DNA of 34,967 nt from NCBI GenBank assembly GCA_035574315.1, contig DATLYW010000032.1, positions 1 to 34,967 on the forward strand, written 5' to 3'. The notes under the pieces are model-generated. The model was not told where the DNA came from, searched no databases, and was given only the letters and a program-made list of their open reading frames with translations. Below, piece after piece: positions 18,808 through 28,056 of the stretch (the stretch's first letter is position 1; every line of letters begins with the position of its first letter). Origin of the DNA: Candidatus Zixiibacteriota bacterium (GTDB lineage: Bacteria > Desulfobacterota > Binatia > UBA9968). Both the position numbers and the translations under genes were made by a program.

Positions 18808-20124
18808 ATGGTCCGTGGGAGAACCCGAGTGACCGAACCCGAAGCCACGGAAGAGAGCAGCCCCAACCTCAAGGGCCTTAACCTCAAGGAGTTGAAGGAA
18901 AAGAAGATCAGCGATCTGGCGTTGATCGCGAAAAACTTCAACATCGAAGGGGCGGCCAACATGCGCAAGCAGGAGCTGATCTTTGCGATCCTGCAGGCGC
19001 AAACGGAGCAGAACGGCCACATCTACGGCGAAGGCGTCCTGGAAACACTTCCCGACGGATTCGGGTTCTTGAGGGCGCCGGACTACAACTATCTCCCGGG
19101 GCCGGACGACATATACGTGTCGCCGAGCCAGATCCGCCGCTTCAATCTGCGGACCGGTGACATCATTTCGGGGCACATCCGGCCGCCAAAGGACGGCGAG
19201 CGTTACTTCGCGCTGCTCAAGGTGGAATCGATCAACTACGAGGATCCCGAAAAAGCCCGCGAGAAGATCCTCTTCGACAACCTCACGCCCCTTTATCCCA
19301 ACGAGAGGCTGAAGCTCGAGTACCAGCCGGACGACTTCACGACCCGGATCGTGGATCTGCTCACGCCCGTGGGCAAGGGGCAGCGCGGTCTGATCGTCGC
19401 TGCGCCCCGCACCGGCAAAACGATGATGCTGCAGCACATCGCCAAGGCCATCGCCCACAACCACAAAGAGGTGATCCTGATCGTGCTGCTGATCGACGAG
19501 CGGCCGGAAGAAGTCACCGACATGCAGCGCTCGGTCGACGGCGAGGTCATCAGCTCGACCTTCGACGAGCCGGCGACTCGCCACGTGCAGGTCGCGGAGA
19601 TGGTGATCGAGAAGGCCAAGCGTCTGGTCGAGCACAACAAGGACGTCGTGATCCTGCTCGACAGCATCACGCGCCTCGCGCGCGCCTACAACACGGTGGT
19701 GCCGCCGAGCGGCAAGATCCTCTCCGGAGGCGTCGATTCGAACGCGCTGCACAAGCCGAAGAAATTCTTCGGGGCCGCGAGAAACATCGAGGACGGAGGC
19801 AGCCTGACCATCATCGCCACGGCTCTGATCGATACGGGCAGCCGGATGGACGAGGTGATCTTCGAGGAATTCAAGGGCACCGGCAACATGGAAGTGCACC
19901 TCGACCGCCGGCTGATGGACAAGCGCGTCTTTCCGGCGATCGACATCAACAAGTCCGGGACGCGGAAGGAAGAGCTGCTCATCGCCAAGGAAGACCTCAA
20001 CCGCATCTGGATCCTGCGGAAAGTGCTGTCCCAGCTGAGCGTGGTCGAGGCGATGGAATTCCTGCTGGACAAGATGCGCGGTACCAAGAGCAACAAGGAA
20101 TTCCTCGAGTCGATGAACCAGTAG
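18808..20124 (+). CDS. rho: Transcription termination factor Rho
   Basis: Hexameric RNA-dependent ATPase that ends transcription of untranslated RNA. It has 438 residues. A Lys/Glu-rich N-terminal segment of about 70 residues ([20 protein letters not shown], Rho N-domain) precedes the cold-shock-like RNA-binding domain with [20 protein letters not shown] (82-101). The ATPase core has Walker A APRTGKT (199-205; many bacteria have PKAGKT), [10 protein letters not shown] (Walker B region), [13 protein letters not shown] and the R-loop region [30 protein letters not shown] lies 8 bases before the ATG. It is separated from both neighbours by more than 200 bases, so it is probably its own unit. Confidence 0.96.
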   Translation: MVRGRTRVTEPEATEESSPNLKGLNLKELKEKKISDLALIAKNFNIEGAANMRKQELIFAILQAQTEQNGHIYGEGVLETLPDGFGFLRAPDYNYLPGPDDIYVSPSQIRRFNLRTGDIISGHIRPPKDGERYFALLKVESINYEDPEKAREKILFDNLTPLYPNERLKLEYQPDDFTTRIVDLLTPVGKGQRGLIVAAPRTGKTMMLQHIAKAIAHNHKEVILIVLLIDERPEEVTDMQRSVDGEVISSTFDEPATRHVQVAEMVIEKAKRLVEHNKDVVILLDSITRLARAYNTVVPPSGKILSGGVDSNALHKPKKFFGAARNIEDGGSLTIIATALIDTGSRMDEVIFEEFKGTGNMEVHLDRRLMDKRVFPAIDINKSGTRKEELLIAKEDLNRIWILRKVLSQLSVVEAMEFLLDKMRGTKSNKEFLESMNQ

Positions 20125-20146
20125 AAGCCTGCTTTCCGGTCCTCTC

Positions 20147-20187
20147 GCCTTGCGTGCCCGACCGATCTTTGTTAAAAAACGCAAGGC
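20147..20187 (+). promoter_or_regulatory. Inverted repeat with embedded promoter-like boxes before rpsB
   Basis: GCCTTGCGT (20147-20155) and ACGCAAGGC (20179-20187) are perfect 9-base inverted arms around a 23-base loop. Within it, TTGCGT (20150-20155), 17 bases, and TAAAAA (20173-20178) form a plausible promoter for the rpsB run. A role as the rho terminator is less likely because no T tract follows. Confidence 0.35.
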
Positions 20188-20356
20188 TGCCGTTTCGGTC
20201 GACCGAGCCGCCACCCGGCGGCGCAGGTGCGCCCGCATGCGGCCTGTACCAGTGCCGAACATTCCACACCCTGCCCGATCTCCCATCCGAGGTGCCCATG
20301 GGGTCCGGGGGAGAGAAGACGACAGGGGAGGCTGAAACCAAAGGAGACAAGCGTTC

Positions 20357-21142
20357 ATGGCTGAAATCTCGATGAAGCAGTTGCTGGAGGCCGGAGTGCA
20401 TTTCGGCCACCAGACCAGTCGCTGGAACCCGAAGATGAAGCCGTACATCTTCGGCGCCCGCAACGGCATTCACATCATCGACCTGCAGCAGACCGTGTCG
20501 ATGTTCAAGGAAGTCGAAGCTGTGGTCCGCAACCTGGCCGCGTCCGGGGGCCACATCCTGTTCGTCGGAACCAAGAAACAGGCCCAGGACGCGATCAAGG
20601 AGGAAGCCGAACGATGCGGCATGTTCTACGTCCATAACCGCTGGCTGGGCGGGACGCTCACGAACTTCACGACGATCCGGCAGAGCATCGAGCGCCTGCG
20701 CAAGCTCGAGGAGATGGAAAACGACCCGAAAATCGTGGAAGCGCTCACGAAAAAGGAGATGCTGGGCCTGAAACGCGAGCGCGAGAAGCTCGAGCAGGCC
20801 CTGGGCGGGATCAAGGGGATGAAAAAGCTTCCAGACGCGATCTTCGTCATCGACCCCAAGCAGGAGGAAATCGCCGTCCGCGAAGCGAGAAAGCTCGGCA
20901 TACCCGTCATCGCCGTGATCGACACCAACTGCGATCCCGACCTGGTCGACCACAAGATTCCCGGCAACGACGACGCCATCCGCGCGATTCGCCTGTTCTG
21001 CTCGGCCATGGCGGACGCCATCATCGAAGGGAAGGCTCTCTACGAGCAGTCGCTCGCCAGAGAAGCGGCCGGCGAGGCGCCGTCCGGCGGCCCGGCGCCG
21101 GAGCCCGCTCCGGCAGAGCAGACGTCCGCGGGAGGAGCCTGA
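20357..21142 (+). CDS. rpsB: 30S ribosomal protein S2
   Basis: Small-subunit ribosomal protein, with 261 residues. Family blocks include [20 protein letters not shown] at the start, [48 protein letters not shown] and the C-terminal [23 protein letters not shown]. The last 30 residues are a Pro/Ala/Gly-rich extension beyond the usual core. The ATG at 20357 is preceded by AAAGGAGACAAGCG. It begins the conserved rpsB-tsf-pyrH-frr-uppS-cdsA-dxr-rseP run; the leader of more than 150 bases before it would allow S2 autoregulation as known in other bacteria (inference). Confidence 0.97.
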   Translation: MAEISMKQLLEAGVHFGHQTSRWNPKMKPYIFGARNGIHIIDLQQTVSMFKEVEAVVRNLAASGGHILFVGTKKQAQDAIKEEAERCGMFYVHNRWLGGTLTNFTTIRQSIERLRKLEEMENDPKIVEALTKKEMLGLKREREKLEQALGGIKGMKKLPDAIFVIDPKQEEIAVREARKLGIPVIAVIDTNCDPDLVDHKIPGNDDAIRAIRLFCSAMADAIIEGKALYEQSLAREAAGEAPSGGPAPEPAPAEQTSAGGA

Positions 21143-21147
21143 TCGCG

Positions 21148-21756
21148 ATGGAAGTGAGCGCAGCGACCGTCAAGGAGCTTCGGGAAAAAACCGGCGCCGG
21201 AATCATGGATTGCAAGAAGGCGCTGGCGGAGTCGGGGGGCGATCTCGAGAAGGCCGTCGAGTACCTCCGCCAAAAAGGCCTCGCCGCCGCGGCGAAAAAG
21301 GCCGCCAACGTCGCGGCCGACGGGGCGATCGGGGCGTACGTGCATCCGGGGGGGAAGATCGGGGTCCTGGTGGAGCTCAACTGCCAGACCGATTTCGTCG
21401 CTAGGACCGCGGAGTTTCAAAACCTCTTGAAGGACATCGCCATGCAGATCGCGGCCGCGAACCCGCGCTACATCAGGCCGGAGGACGTGCCGGCCGAGGA
21501 GGTGGAAAGCGAGCGAGCGATATATCGACGCCAGGCGCTCGAATCGGGCAAGCCGGAAAAGGTGGTCGAGAAGATCGTCGAGGGCAAGCTCGAACGTTTC
21601 TACTCCGAAGTGTGCCTCCTGGAACAAGCCTACATCAAGGATCCGGACAAGAAGGTGTCGGACGTTCTCGCCGAGGCGATCGCGCGGCTGGGAGAAAACA
21701 TCCAGGTTCGCAGATTCGCGCGCTATCACCTCGGAGAGGGCTTGCAGAAGAGCTAG
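21148..21756 (+). CDS. tsf: Elongation factor Ts
   Basis: Guanine-nucleotide exchange factor for EF-Tu, with 202 residues: the short form of EF-Ts, as in Thermus and many deltaproteobacterial relatives, lacking the long second core subdomain of the E. coli protein. The N-terminal UBA-like module reads [20 protein letters not shown]. The EF-Tu contact motif TDFVAR is at 81-86. The start is 5 bases after rpsB with AGGAG upstream, and pyrH follows by 6 bases. Confidence 0.96.
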   Translation: MEVSAATVKELREKTGAGIMDCKKALAESGGDLEKAVEYLRQKGLAAAAKKAANVAADGAIGAYVHPGGKIGVLVELNCQTDFVARTAEFQNLLKDIAMQIAAANPRYIRPEDVPAEEVESERAIYRRQALESGKPEKVVEKIVEGKLERFYSEVCLLEQAYIKDPDKKVSDVLAEAIARLGENIQVRRFARYHLGEGLQKS

Positions 21757-21762
21757 CGCCGC

Positions 21763-22494
21763 ATGAACGACGGCAAGCTCAAATACCGGCGGATCATCCT
21801 GAAGGTGACCGGGGAGATCTTCGCCGGCCCGCAGGCCTTCGGCATCGACGGCAAGACCGTCAAAGCCTTCGCGCAGGAGCTCAAAGAAGTCAAAGATATG
21901 GGTTGCGAGATGGCGCTCGTCGTCGGCGGCGGCAACATCTTCCGCGGCGCGCTGGCGAGCGAGATGGGGATGGACCGCGCGAGCGCCGACACGATGGGCA
22001 TGCTCGCGACCGTCATCAACAGCCTCGCTCTGCAGGACGCGCTCGAGAAGCTCGGCGTTTCCACGCGGGTGCTTTCCGCCATCGAAATGCGCCAGGTGGC
22101 CGAGCCCTACATCCGCCGCCGCGCGACGCGCCATCTGGAGAAAGGGCGGGTCGTGATTTTCGCCGGCGGGACCGGCAATCCCTACTTCACGACGGATACG
22201 ACGGCGAGCCTGCGGGCGATGGAGATCGGCGCCGAGGTCATTCTCAAAGCGACGAAGGTCGAGGGCGTCTACGACGCCGATCCCTTCAAGTACAAGGGCG
22301 CCACGAAATTCCAGGAGCTGACCTATATCGAGGTGTTGAACCGCGAGCTGAAGATCATGGATTCCACGGCGATCTCGCTGTGCATGGACCACCAGCTGCC
22401 GATCATCGTTTTCAATCTGATGGAAAAGGGCAATATCAGGCGGGTCGTGTCGGGTGAACCGATAGGAACCTTGGTAAGCGCGGGGAAACGATGA
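21763..22494 (+). CDS. pyrH: Uridylate kinase (UMP kinase)
   Basis: Phosphorylates UMP to UDP as a hexamer of the amino-acid-kinase fold. It has 243 residues. The N-terminal phosphate loop reads [11 protein letters not shown] where most bacteria have KLSGEAL, a mild variant. [49 protein letters not shown], and [16 protein letters not shown] are all conserved. The stop overlaps the frr start as ATGA. Confidence 0.96.
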   Translation: MNDGKLKYRRIILKVTGEIFAGPQAFGIDGKTVKAFAQELKEVKDMGCEMALVVGGGNIFRGALASEMGMDRASADTMGMLATVINSLALQDALEKLGVSTRVLSAIEMRQVAEPYIRRRATRHLEKGRVVIFAGGTGNPYFTTDTTASLRAMEIGAEVILKATKVEGVYDADPFKYKGATKFQELTYIEVLNRELKIMDSTAISLCMDHQLPIIVFNLMEKGNIRRVVSGEPIGTLVSAGKR

Positions 22495-23048
22495 ATGAAG
22501 CCTTGTTCGCTGAGTTGCAGAAAGAGATGGAGCAGTCGCTCAACGCTCTGCGCAAGGAGCTGGCGCGGCTGAGAACCGGACGGGCCTCGACGGCTCTGCT
22601 GGAGGGCCTGGTCGTGGAGTACTACGGAGCGAGCACGCCGCTCAACCAGCTGGCCACGCTGAGCGCGCCCGAGCCGCGGCTGCTGGTGATCCAGCCGTTC
22701 GACCGCAGCGCCATCGGCGATATAGAAAAGGCCATCCTCAAGTCGGATCTGGGTTTGACTCCCGCCAACGACGGCAAGATCATCCGGGTGCCGATCCCGC
22801 AGCTGACGGAAGAGCGCCGCAAGGAGCTGGTGAAGCACGTCAAGAAGATCGGCGAGGAGTACCGCGTCTCGCTCCGCAACCATCGCCGGGTCGCCATCGA
22901 GCGCCTCAAGGAAAGCGAGAAGAAAAAAGAGATCACCGCCGACGAGTGCAAGCACGCGCAGGAACGGGTGCAGAAGATCACGGACGAGTTCGTCGGCCGG
23001 GTGGACAAGGTGTTGAAAGCGAAGGAAGCAGAGATCATGGAGGTGTGA
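22491..23048 (+). CDS. frr: Ribosome recycling factor
   Basis: Works with EF-G to split the post-termination ribosome. At 185 residues it has the family length. LRTGRAS and the hinge-flanking [19 protein letters not shown] and [21 protein letters not shown] motifs are present. The ATG at 22491 overlaps the pyrH stop. A gap of 108 bases to uppS holds no gene that I recognise. Confidence 0.97.
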   Translation: MNEALFAELQKEMEQSLNALRKELARLRTGRASTALLEGLVVEYYGASTPLNQLATLSAPEPRLLVIQPFDRSAIGDIEKAILKSDLGLTPANDGKIIRVPIPQLTEERRKELVKHVKKIGEEYRVSLRNHRRVAIERLKESEKKKEITADECKHAQERVQKITDEFVGRVDKVLKAKEAEIMEV

Positions 23049-23156
23049 TCTCCGCCGCCTCCGTGCCGGCCGTTTCCGCGTTCCTGCGAAAAAGGTTCCC
23101 CGCGGCCCCTTCCGGCCTTCCGTCGATGAAGCGCAGCGTGACCCGCCAGGCCTGAG

Positions 23157-23936
23157 ATGGACTTCGGCGCACTGGAAAAGAGCCGGTTGCCCCGGCACGT
23201 GGCCATCATCATGGATGGCAACGGCCGTTGGGCGCGCTCGCGGGGAAAGAGCCGCATCGAGGGCCACCGCAAGGGCAAGACCTCCGTGCGGGCCATCGTC
23301 GAGATGAGCCGCAAGCTCGGCATTCCCTATCTGACCCTGTTCGCCTTCTCGACCGAAAACTGGCACCGTCCCGACGACGAGGTCCATGCGTTGATGGGAC
23401 TTCTCGAGCACTACCTGGTGGCCGAGCAGGACAAGATGATGCGCTACGGCATCCGGTTGCTGGCGGTCGGGGACCGCGAGCGTTTGCCGCCGGCGGTGAG
23501 GCGGACGCTGGAGGAAGTGATCGAGCTGACGCGCGACAACAGGCGCATGACCGTGGTGCTGGCGCTCAGCTACAGCGGCCGCGACGAGCTGGTGCGCATG
23601 ACGCGCAAGATCGCGGAAAAGGTCCGGCGCGGGGAGTGCTCGCCCGACGACATTTCCGAGCCGTTCATCTCGGCGCACATGGATACTCCCGGCGTGCCGG
23701 ATCCCGACCTCCTGATCCGCACCAGCGGCGAGATGCGGATCAGCAACTTCTACCTCTGGCAGATCGCGTACAGCGAGCTATACGTCACTCCCACGTTGTG
23801 GCCCGATTTCCGGGAGCCCCAGTACCTGGAAGCGCTCCTCGAATACCAGCGGCGTCGCAGGAGGTTCGGCCGAACCGACGAGCAGATACTCGACGGTCTT
23901 CCTTCGCCCGCGAAGGCCGGTGGAAGCAAATCTTAG
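23157..23936 (+). CDS. uppS: Isoprenyl transferase (undecaprenyl diphosphate synthase)
   Basis: cis-Prenyltransferase that makes the C55 lipid carrier for peptidoglycan and O-antigen synthesis. It has 259 residues. HVAIIMDGNGRWA carries the Mg-binding D20. Also seen are GHRKG, LTLFAFSTENWHRP and the C-terminal DLLIRTSGEMRISNFYLWQIAYSE block; bacterial enzymes usually read RTSGE.RLSNFLLWQ. The start ATG lies at 23157 with no strong ribosome site. Its last 17 bases overlap the cdsA start. Confidence 0.95.
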   Translation: MDFGALEKSRLPRHVAIIMDGNGRWARSRGKSRIEGHRKGKTSVRAIVEMSRKLGIPYLTLFAFSTENWHRPDDEVHALMGLLEHYLVAEQDKMMRYGIRLLAVGDRERLPPAVRRTLEEVIELTRDNRRMTVVLALSYSGRDELVRMTRKIAEKVRRGECSPDDISEPFISAHMDTPGVPDPDLLIRTSGEMRISNFYLWQIAYSELYVTPTLWPDFREPQYLEALLEYQRRRRRFGRTDEQILDGLPSPAKAGGSKS

Positions 23937-24720
23937 AGCCAGGCTGGCGACTGCGGCGGCGGGAATCCCGCTGCTGGTCGTGCTGGTGGGGTGGGCCGGC
24001 CGGGAGGTCTTCGCCGGATTTCTGCTTCTGGTCGCTCTGCGGGCGTTGTGGGAATATTTCGGCGTCGTCTTTCCCGAAAGCAGGAAACATCGCCTTCTGG
24101 GGACCCTGTTCGGGGGCCTCTTGTCGGCCTCGGTAATATGGGGACCCGGCCGGGCGGGCGCGCCGGCCGGGTGGCTGATGCTGCTTTTCGCCGTCTATCT
24201 CTTTCTCGGCGGACCGTTGAAGGAGAGACTGGCGGGGCTGGCCTGGACGCTGCTCGGCACTCTCTACATCGGTCTCCTGGTGCCGCAATGGATCTTTCTG
24301 TTCGAGCGGGACCAAGGGCGACGCTGGGTTTTTTTCGTCTTATTTGTCATCATGTCTGGAGACACGCTGGCGTATTTCATCGGGGGTCGGTTCGGCCGCG
24401 TCAAGCTCGTCCCCGAGCTCAGTCCCGGCAAAACCGTCGAAGGGGCGCTGGCCTATGTCGCCGGGGGTGTTGCCGCGGGGGCCCTGGGCGCGCCGTTTCT
24501 GGCGCCGCAGATCGGCTGGCTCGAGGCCGTGGGACTGGCAGGCCTGCTCGGCCTGGTCGGGCAGCTCGGCGATCTGTTCGAGTCGTGGATCAAGAGGGCG
24601 TTCGCCATCAAGGATGCCGGGACGTTCCTTCCCGGCCATGGCGGAGTGCTTGACCGGATCGACAGCCTAGTCTTCGCCGCGGCCTTTACGGTTCTCTACC
24701 TGGACGCGTTTCATCGATGA
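23920..24720 (+). CDS. cdsA: Phosphatidate cytidylyltransferase
   Basis: Integral membrane enzyme forming CDP-diacylglycerol from phosphatidate and CTP. It has 266 residues from a GTG that overlaps the uppS end by 17 bases. About seven hydrophobic helices fill the chain. The family signature near the C-terminus, GQLGDLFESWIKRAFAIKDAGTFLPGHGGVLDRIDS, contains the conserved D-x-x-x-S-x-x-K-R and K-D-x-G-x-x-x-P-G-H-G-G-x-x-D-R-x-D residues. An upstream DTLAYFIGGRFG segment is also typical. The stop overlaps the dxr start (ATGA). Confidence 0.94.
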   Translation: MEANLRARLATAAAGIPLLVVLVGWAGREVFAGFLLLVALRALWEYFGVVFPESRKHRLLGTLFGGLLSASVIWGPGRAGAPAGWLMLLFAVYLFLGGPLKERLAGLAWTLLGTLYIGLLVPQWIFLFERDQGRRWVFFVLFVIMSGDTLAYFIGGRFGRVKLVPELSPGKTVEGALAYVAGGVAAGALGAPFLAPQIGWLEAVGLAGLLGLVGQLGDLFESWIKRAFAIKDAGTFLPGHGGVLDRIDSLVFAAAFTVLYLDAFHR

Positions 24721-25865
24721 GGACACTGGCTCTTCTGGGTTCGACCGGGTCGATCGGCGTGAGCGCGCTCGATCTTGTGCGCCGCTTCCCCGACCGGTTC
24801 CGGGTCTGCGGGCTCGTCGCCGGGAAGAATCTACGGCGTCTGGCGGCACAGATACGCGAGTTCTCGCCCCGTTACGTTTCGATCAGGGACGAGGAGGATG
24901 TGCCGCGGCTGAGGGCCATGATCGGCCGGCGTCGGCCCGAGATCCTGTGGGGCGAGCGAGGAGCGATCGAGGTCGCGACCGCGGCCGAGGTCGACGTGGT
25001 GCTCGCGGCGATCGTAGGGGGGGCCGGGCTGATGCCGACGCTGCAGGCGGTGCGGGCGGGGAAGGAGATCGCGCTCGCGAACAAGGAAGCGCTGGTCATG
25101 GCGGGGGAGATTTTCGTCAAGACCGCCGCCAAAAAGAAGGTGCGGCTGCTACCCGTGGACAGCGAGCACAGCGCGATCTTCCAGTGCCTCCAGGGGAACC
25201 GGCGCGAAGAGGTCGACAAGCTGATCCTCACAGCCTCGGGCGGGCCGTTCCTCAAGACGCCCCTCGGCGAGCTGCGGCGGGTCACGGTGGCGCAGGCGCT
25301 GCGTCACCCCAACTGGAAGATGGGGCGCAAGATCACCATCGATTCCGCGACCATGATGAACAAGGGGCTGGAGGTCATCGAGGCGCACTGGGAGTTCGAC
25401 ATGGAGCCGGCGCGGATCGACGTGGTAATCCACCCTCAGAGCGTGGTGCATTCCATGGTGCGCTACCAGGACGGCTCCGTGATCGCCCAGCTGGGAGTTC
25501 CGGACATGCGCATCCCGATCGCCTACGCGCTGGCGTACCCGCATCGGCTGCGGGGGAACTGGAAGCCGCTGGAATTGACCCGTCACGGCGAGTTAAACTT
25601 CCTGCCTGTGGAGCGGAAACGTTACCCGGCACTGGCGCTGGCGTACGAGGCGCTGCGTGAAGGGGGGACGATGCCGGCCGTCCTGAACGCCGCCAACGAA
25701 GTGGCGGTCGAGGCGTTCCTGGCGGGCCGGATCCGTTTTCTGGAGATTCACAGGATCATCGAAAGGACGATGCAGCAACACGTGCGGAGACATCCGAGAG
25801 ACATTGAAGAAATCCTCGATGTCGATCGCTGGGCTCGGGAGAGAGCGGCGGCGCTGGCGCGCTAG
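24717..25865 (+). CDS. dxr: 1-deoxy-D-xylulose 5-phosphate reductoisomerase
   Basis: NADPH-dependent second enzyme of the MEP isoprenoid pathway, which feeds uppS upstream. It has 382 residues. The NADPH-binding N-terminus reads LALLGSTGSIGVSALDLV. Catalytic segments ALANKEALVMAG, LLPVDSEHSAIFQCL, LTASGGPFLKT, NWKMGRKITIDSATMMNKGLE and VIHPQSVVHSMVRYQDGS are complete, including the metal-binding D and E residues in VDSEHS and NKGLEVIEAHW. Confidence 0.97.
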   Translation: MRTLALLGSTGSIGVSALDLVRRFPDRFRVCGLVAGKNLRRLAAQIREFSPRYVSIRDEEDVPRLRAMIGRRRPEILWGERGAIEVATAAEVDVVLAAIVGGAGLMPTLQAVRAGKEIALANKEALVMAGEIFVKTAAKKKVRLLPVDSEHSAIFQCLQGNRREEVDKLILTASGGPFLKTPLGELRRVTVAQALRHPNWKMGRKITIDSATMMNKGLEVIEAHWEFDMEPARIDVVIHPQSVVHSMVRYQDGSVIAQLGVPDMRIPIAYALAYPHRLRGNWKPLELTRHGELNFLPVERKRYPALALAYEALREGGTMPAVLNAANEVAVEAFLAGRIRFLEIHRIIERTMQQHVRRHPRDIEEILDVDRWARERAAALAR

Positions 25866-25888
25866 CCTCCGCCAGAGGAGAACCGGAA

Positions 25889-26971
25889 ATGGAAAATCTA
25901 GTCTATGCCGTCGCCGCAGCCATAGCCGGGCTCGGCGTCCTGATCGTCATCCACGAGTTCGGCCATTTTTTTCTCGCCAAAATGTGCGGCGTCGGCGTGG
26001 TGACGTTTTCGGTGGGCTTCGGTCCCAAGATCTGGAGGATCAAGCGGGGGGAGACGGAGTACGCGCTCAGCGCCTTCCCCCTCGGCGGCTACGTCAAGAT
26101 GATCGGCGAGGACCCCGACGAGGAGGTCCGCGGCGCCGATCTCGAAAGGTCCTTCGCTCATAAGAGCCTTCTCAAGCGGATCGCGATCGTCGGAGCAGGG
26201 CCGGGGTTCAACCTTCTCCTGGCGGTGGTGCTGCTTTCGGTGGTTTTCCTGTTCTACGGCGTGCCGGTGGTCTCGAATCTGGTCGGTAGCGTCGAGCCCG
26301 GTTCGCCGGCGGCGCGAGCCGGAATCCTGGAGGGGGATCGCATCGTGCAGCTGAACGGCCGGCCGATCCGCGCGTGGGAGGAGCTTTCCTCCGGCATCAA
26401 ACAAAGCGGCGGAAAGCCGGTCACGGTGGGAATCCAGCGAGGCGGCGAGACGCTGTCGGTGGTGATTCAGCCTGCGAAAAAGCAGGTGCGGACGATCTTC
26501 GGCGAGGTGCGCGAGGACTGGATCATCGGCATCGGCAGCCAGGCCACCCTCGAGAAAGGCAACGCCGGGCTGGCGCTGGCCCGGGGCCTGGAGCAGACCT
26601 ATGAATACTCCAGGATCACGCTGGTCGGCCTTTACAAGATGGTCAAGGGGGAGGTTTCGCCGAGAAACCTGGGCGGGCCGATCCTGATCGCGCAAATGGC
26701 CGGGCAGCAGGCCCAGGAAGGGCTGTGGAGCTTTCTCCATTTTCTCGCGGTTCTCAGCATCAACCTCGGAGTGCTGAACCTTTTGCCGATCCCGGTTCTC
26801 GACGGCGGTCACCTGCTGTTTTTTCTCGTGGAGTCGGTGATCGGCCGTCCGGTCGAGCTGAAGCATCGCGAGATGGCGCAACAGGTGGGGATTTTTCTGC
26901 TCATGCTGCTGATGATCTACGCGTTTTACAACGACATCGCGAGGTTCTTCGAAAAGCAGGTCGGTGGATGA
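25889..26971 (+). CDS. rseP: RIP metalloprotease RseP
   Basis: Inner-membrane site-2 protease that cuts anti-sigma factors and signal-peptide remnants. It has 360 residues. The zinc motif HEFGH (22-26) lies in the first membrane helix and the third ligand region NLLPIPVLDGGHL (297-309, D305) in a later one. One PDZ domain lies at about 126-195; E. coli RseP has two, and the single-PDZ form is common outside Gammaproteobacteria. Other helices lie at about 98-125, 283-305 and 332-350. The start is 23 bases after dxr with AGAGGAG upstream; the stop overlaps tsaB (ATGA). Confidence 0.95.
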   Translation: MENLVYAVAAAIAGLGVLIVIHEFGHFFLAKMCGVGVVTFSVGFGPKIWRIKRGETEYALSAFPLGGYVKMIGEDPDEEVRGADLERSFAHKSLLKRIAIVGAGPGFNLLLAVVLLSVVFLFYGVPVVSNLVGSVEPGSPAARAGILEGDRIVQLNGRPIRAWEELSSGIKQSGGKPVTVGIQRGGETLSVVIQPAKKQVRTIFGEVREDWIIGIGSQATLEKGNAGLALARGLEQTYEYSRITLVGLYKMVKGEVSPRNLGGPILIAQMAGQQAQEGLWSFLHFLAVLSINLGVLNLLPIPVLDGGHLLFFLVESVIGRPVELKHREMAQQVGIFLLMLLMIYAFYNDIARFFEKQVGG

Positions 26972-27753
26972 GGATCCTCGGCATCGACGCCGCGGCGTCC
27001 GCCGCGAGCGCGGCGCTGGTCGAGGACGGGCTTGTGATCGGAGAGGAGTGCTCCGAGGCGGGCCATGATCCGCGTCCGACCTCGGCGGTCCCCCGAGCCA
27101 ACCACGCCGAAACGCTTCTTTCCCTGATCGAGACGGTCCTGCGCCGCTCCGGACGCGCGCTTTCGGAGGTCGACGGGGTCGCCGTTTCCATCGGGCCGGG
27201 CTCGTTCACGGGGCTCCGGGTCGCTCTGGGAACGGTCAAGGGTTTCGCGGTGGGGTGGGGTGTACCCGTAGTCGGCATCTCGACCCTGTGGGCCAACGCG
27301 GCGCGCGTACGCGGCGCGCCGGGTCTCGTTTGCTCCTGCCTCGACGCGCGGAAGAAGGAAGTGTACGCCGCGTTGTTCGCCGCGGAGAACGGCGGCGTGC
27401 GGCGGCTCACCGAGGATGCCGTTCTCTCCGTGCCCGAGATGATCGAGACGTCGGTGGCGCTCGCCGCCGGCCGGCCGCTTTGTTTTTTCGGAGACGGCGC
27501 GGTGGCGTACCGGGCGCTGATCGAGCAGGGGCTCGGCGGGGCTGCGGAGATCCGGTCCGGAGAAGGCTGCGTGACGATCGCGGCGTCCACAGCGCTCCTG
27601 GCCGAGCGGCGGCTCCGCGCCAGGCTGGCCGATCCGGTCGCTTCGCTGGTGCCGATTTACCTTCGCCGCGGACAGGGCGCGACGGAAGCCGGAAAAGGGG
27701 ATAAATGCTTGAAATCAATGAATAAGACTACGTTGACAAAGCCCGGACCGTAG
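26968..27753 (+). CDS. tsaB: tRNA threonylcarbamoyladenosine synthesis protein TsaB
   Basis: Partner of TsaD and TsaE in making the t6A37 modification of ANN-decoding tRNAs. It has 261 residues from an ATG overlapping the rseP stop; a frame open further upstream reads over rseP. The ASKHA-fold start MRILGIDAAASAASAALVEDG and the TsaB signatures HAETLLSLIETVL and GVAVSIGPGSFTGLRVALGTVKGFA are clear. The C-terminal 25 residues are non-conserved, and a promoter for the next gene overlaps this end. tsaD and tsaE are not in the window. Confidence 0.92.
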   Translation: MRILGIDAAASAASAALVEDGLVIGEECSEAGHDPRPTSAVPRANHAETLLSLIETVLRRSGRALSEVDGVAVSIGPGSFTGLRVALGTVKGFAVGWGVPVVGISTLWANAARVRGAPGLVCSCLDARKKEVYAALFAAENGGVRRLTEDAVLSVPEMIETSVALAAGRPLCFFGDGAVAYRALIEQGLGGAAEIRSGEGCVTIAASTALLAERRLRARLADPVASLVPIYLRRGQGATEAGKGDKCLKSMNKTTLTKPGP

Positions 27754-27761
27754 GCTAGATT
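27733..27761 (+). promoter_or_regulatory. Sigma-70-type promoter of the DUF465-ilvBN unit
   Basis: Consensus TTGACA (27733-27738), exactly 17 bases, then TAGATT (27756-27761; four of six matches). It straddles the tsaB stop codon and lies about 50 bases before the DUF465 start. Confidence 0.6.
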
Positions 27762-27810
27762 GAGGCCGCGAAGCCACGTCAGCAAAACTTCATAATCAAG
27801 GAGGCTCCTC

Positions 27811-28044
27811 ATGGAAAGCAGAGAAGAGCAAGCGATCGTCTCGCTTTTGGACAAGGACCCGGAGCTCAAGAAGTATTATGAAGAGCATCAAGAGCTGGAA
27901 CGAAAGCTGACGGAGTACCAGAACAAGATCCATCTATCGGCGGACGAGGAAATAGAAAAGAAACGGTTGCAGAAACTCAAGCTCATCGGCAAGGACAGGA
28001 TGATGGCGATTCTCGACAAATACCGGCACGCCGGTACGAGCTGA
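27811..28044 (+). CDS. DUF465 (YdcH-like) small helical protein
   Basis: A 77-residue, highly charged protein that matches the DUF465/YdcH family: an N-terminal helix (EEQAIVSLLDKDPELKKYYE), then EHQELERKLTEYQNKIHLSADEE and the family ending EKKRLQKLKLIGKDRMMAILD. It should form a helical hairpin or coiled coil in the cytoplasm; no function is established. GGAGG lies before the ATG. It is followed after 12 bases by ilvB, so it probably shares that mRNA. Confidence 0.78.
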   Translation: MESREEQAIVSLLDKDPELKKYYEEHQELERKLTEYQNKIHLSADEEIEKKRLQKLKLIGKDRMMAILDKYRHAGTS

Positions 28045-28056
28045 CGGAGAGCATTA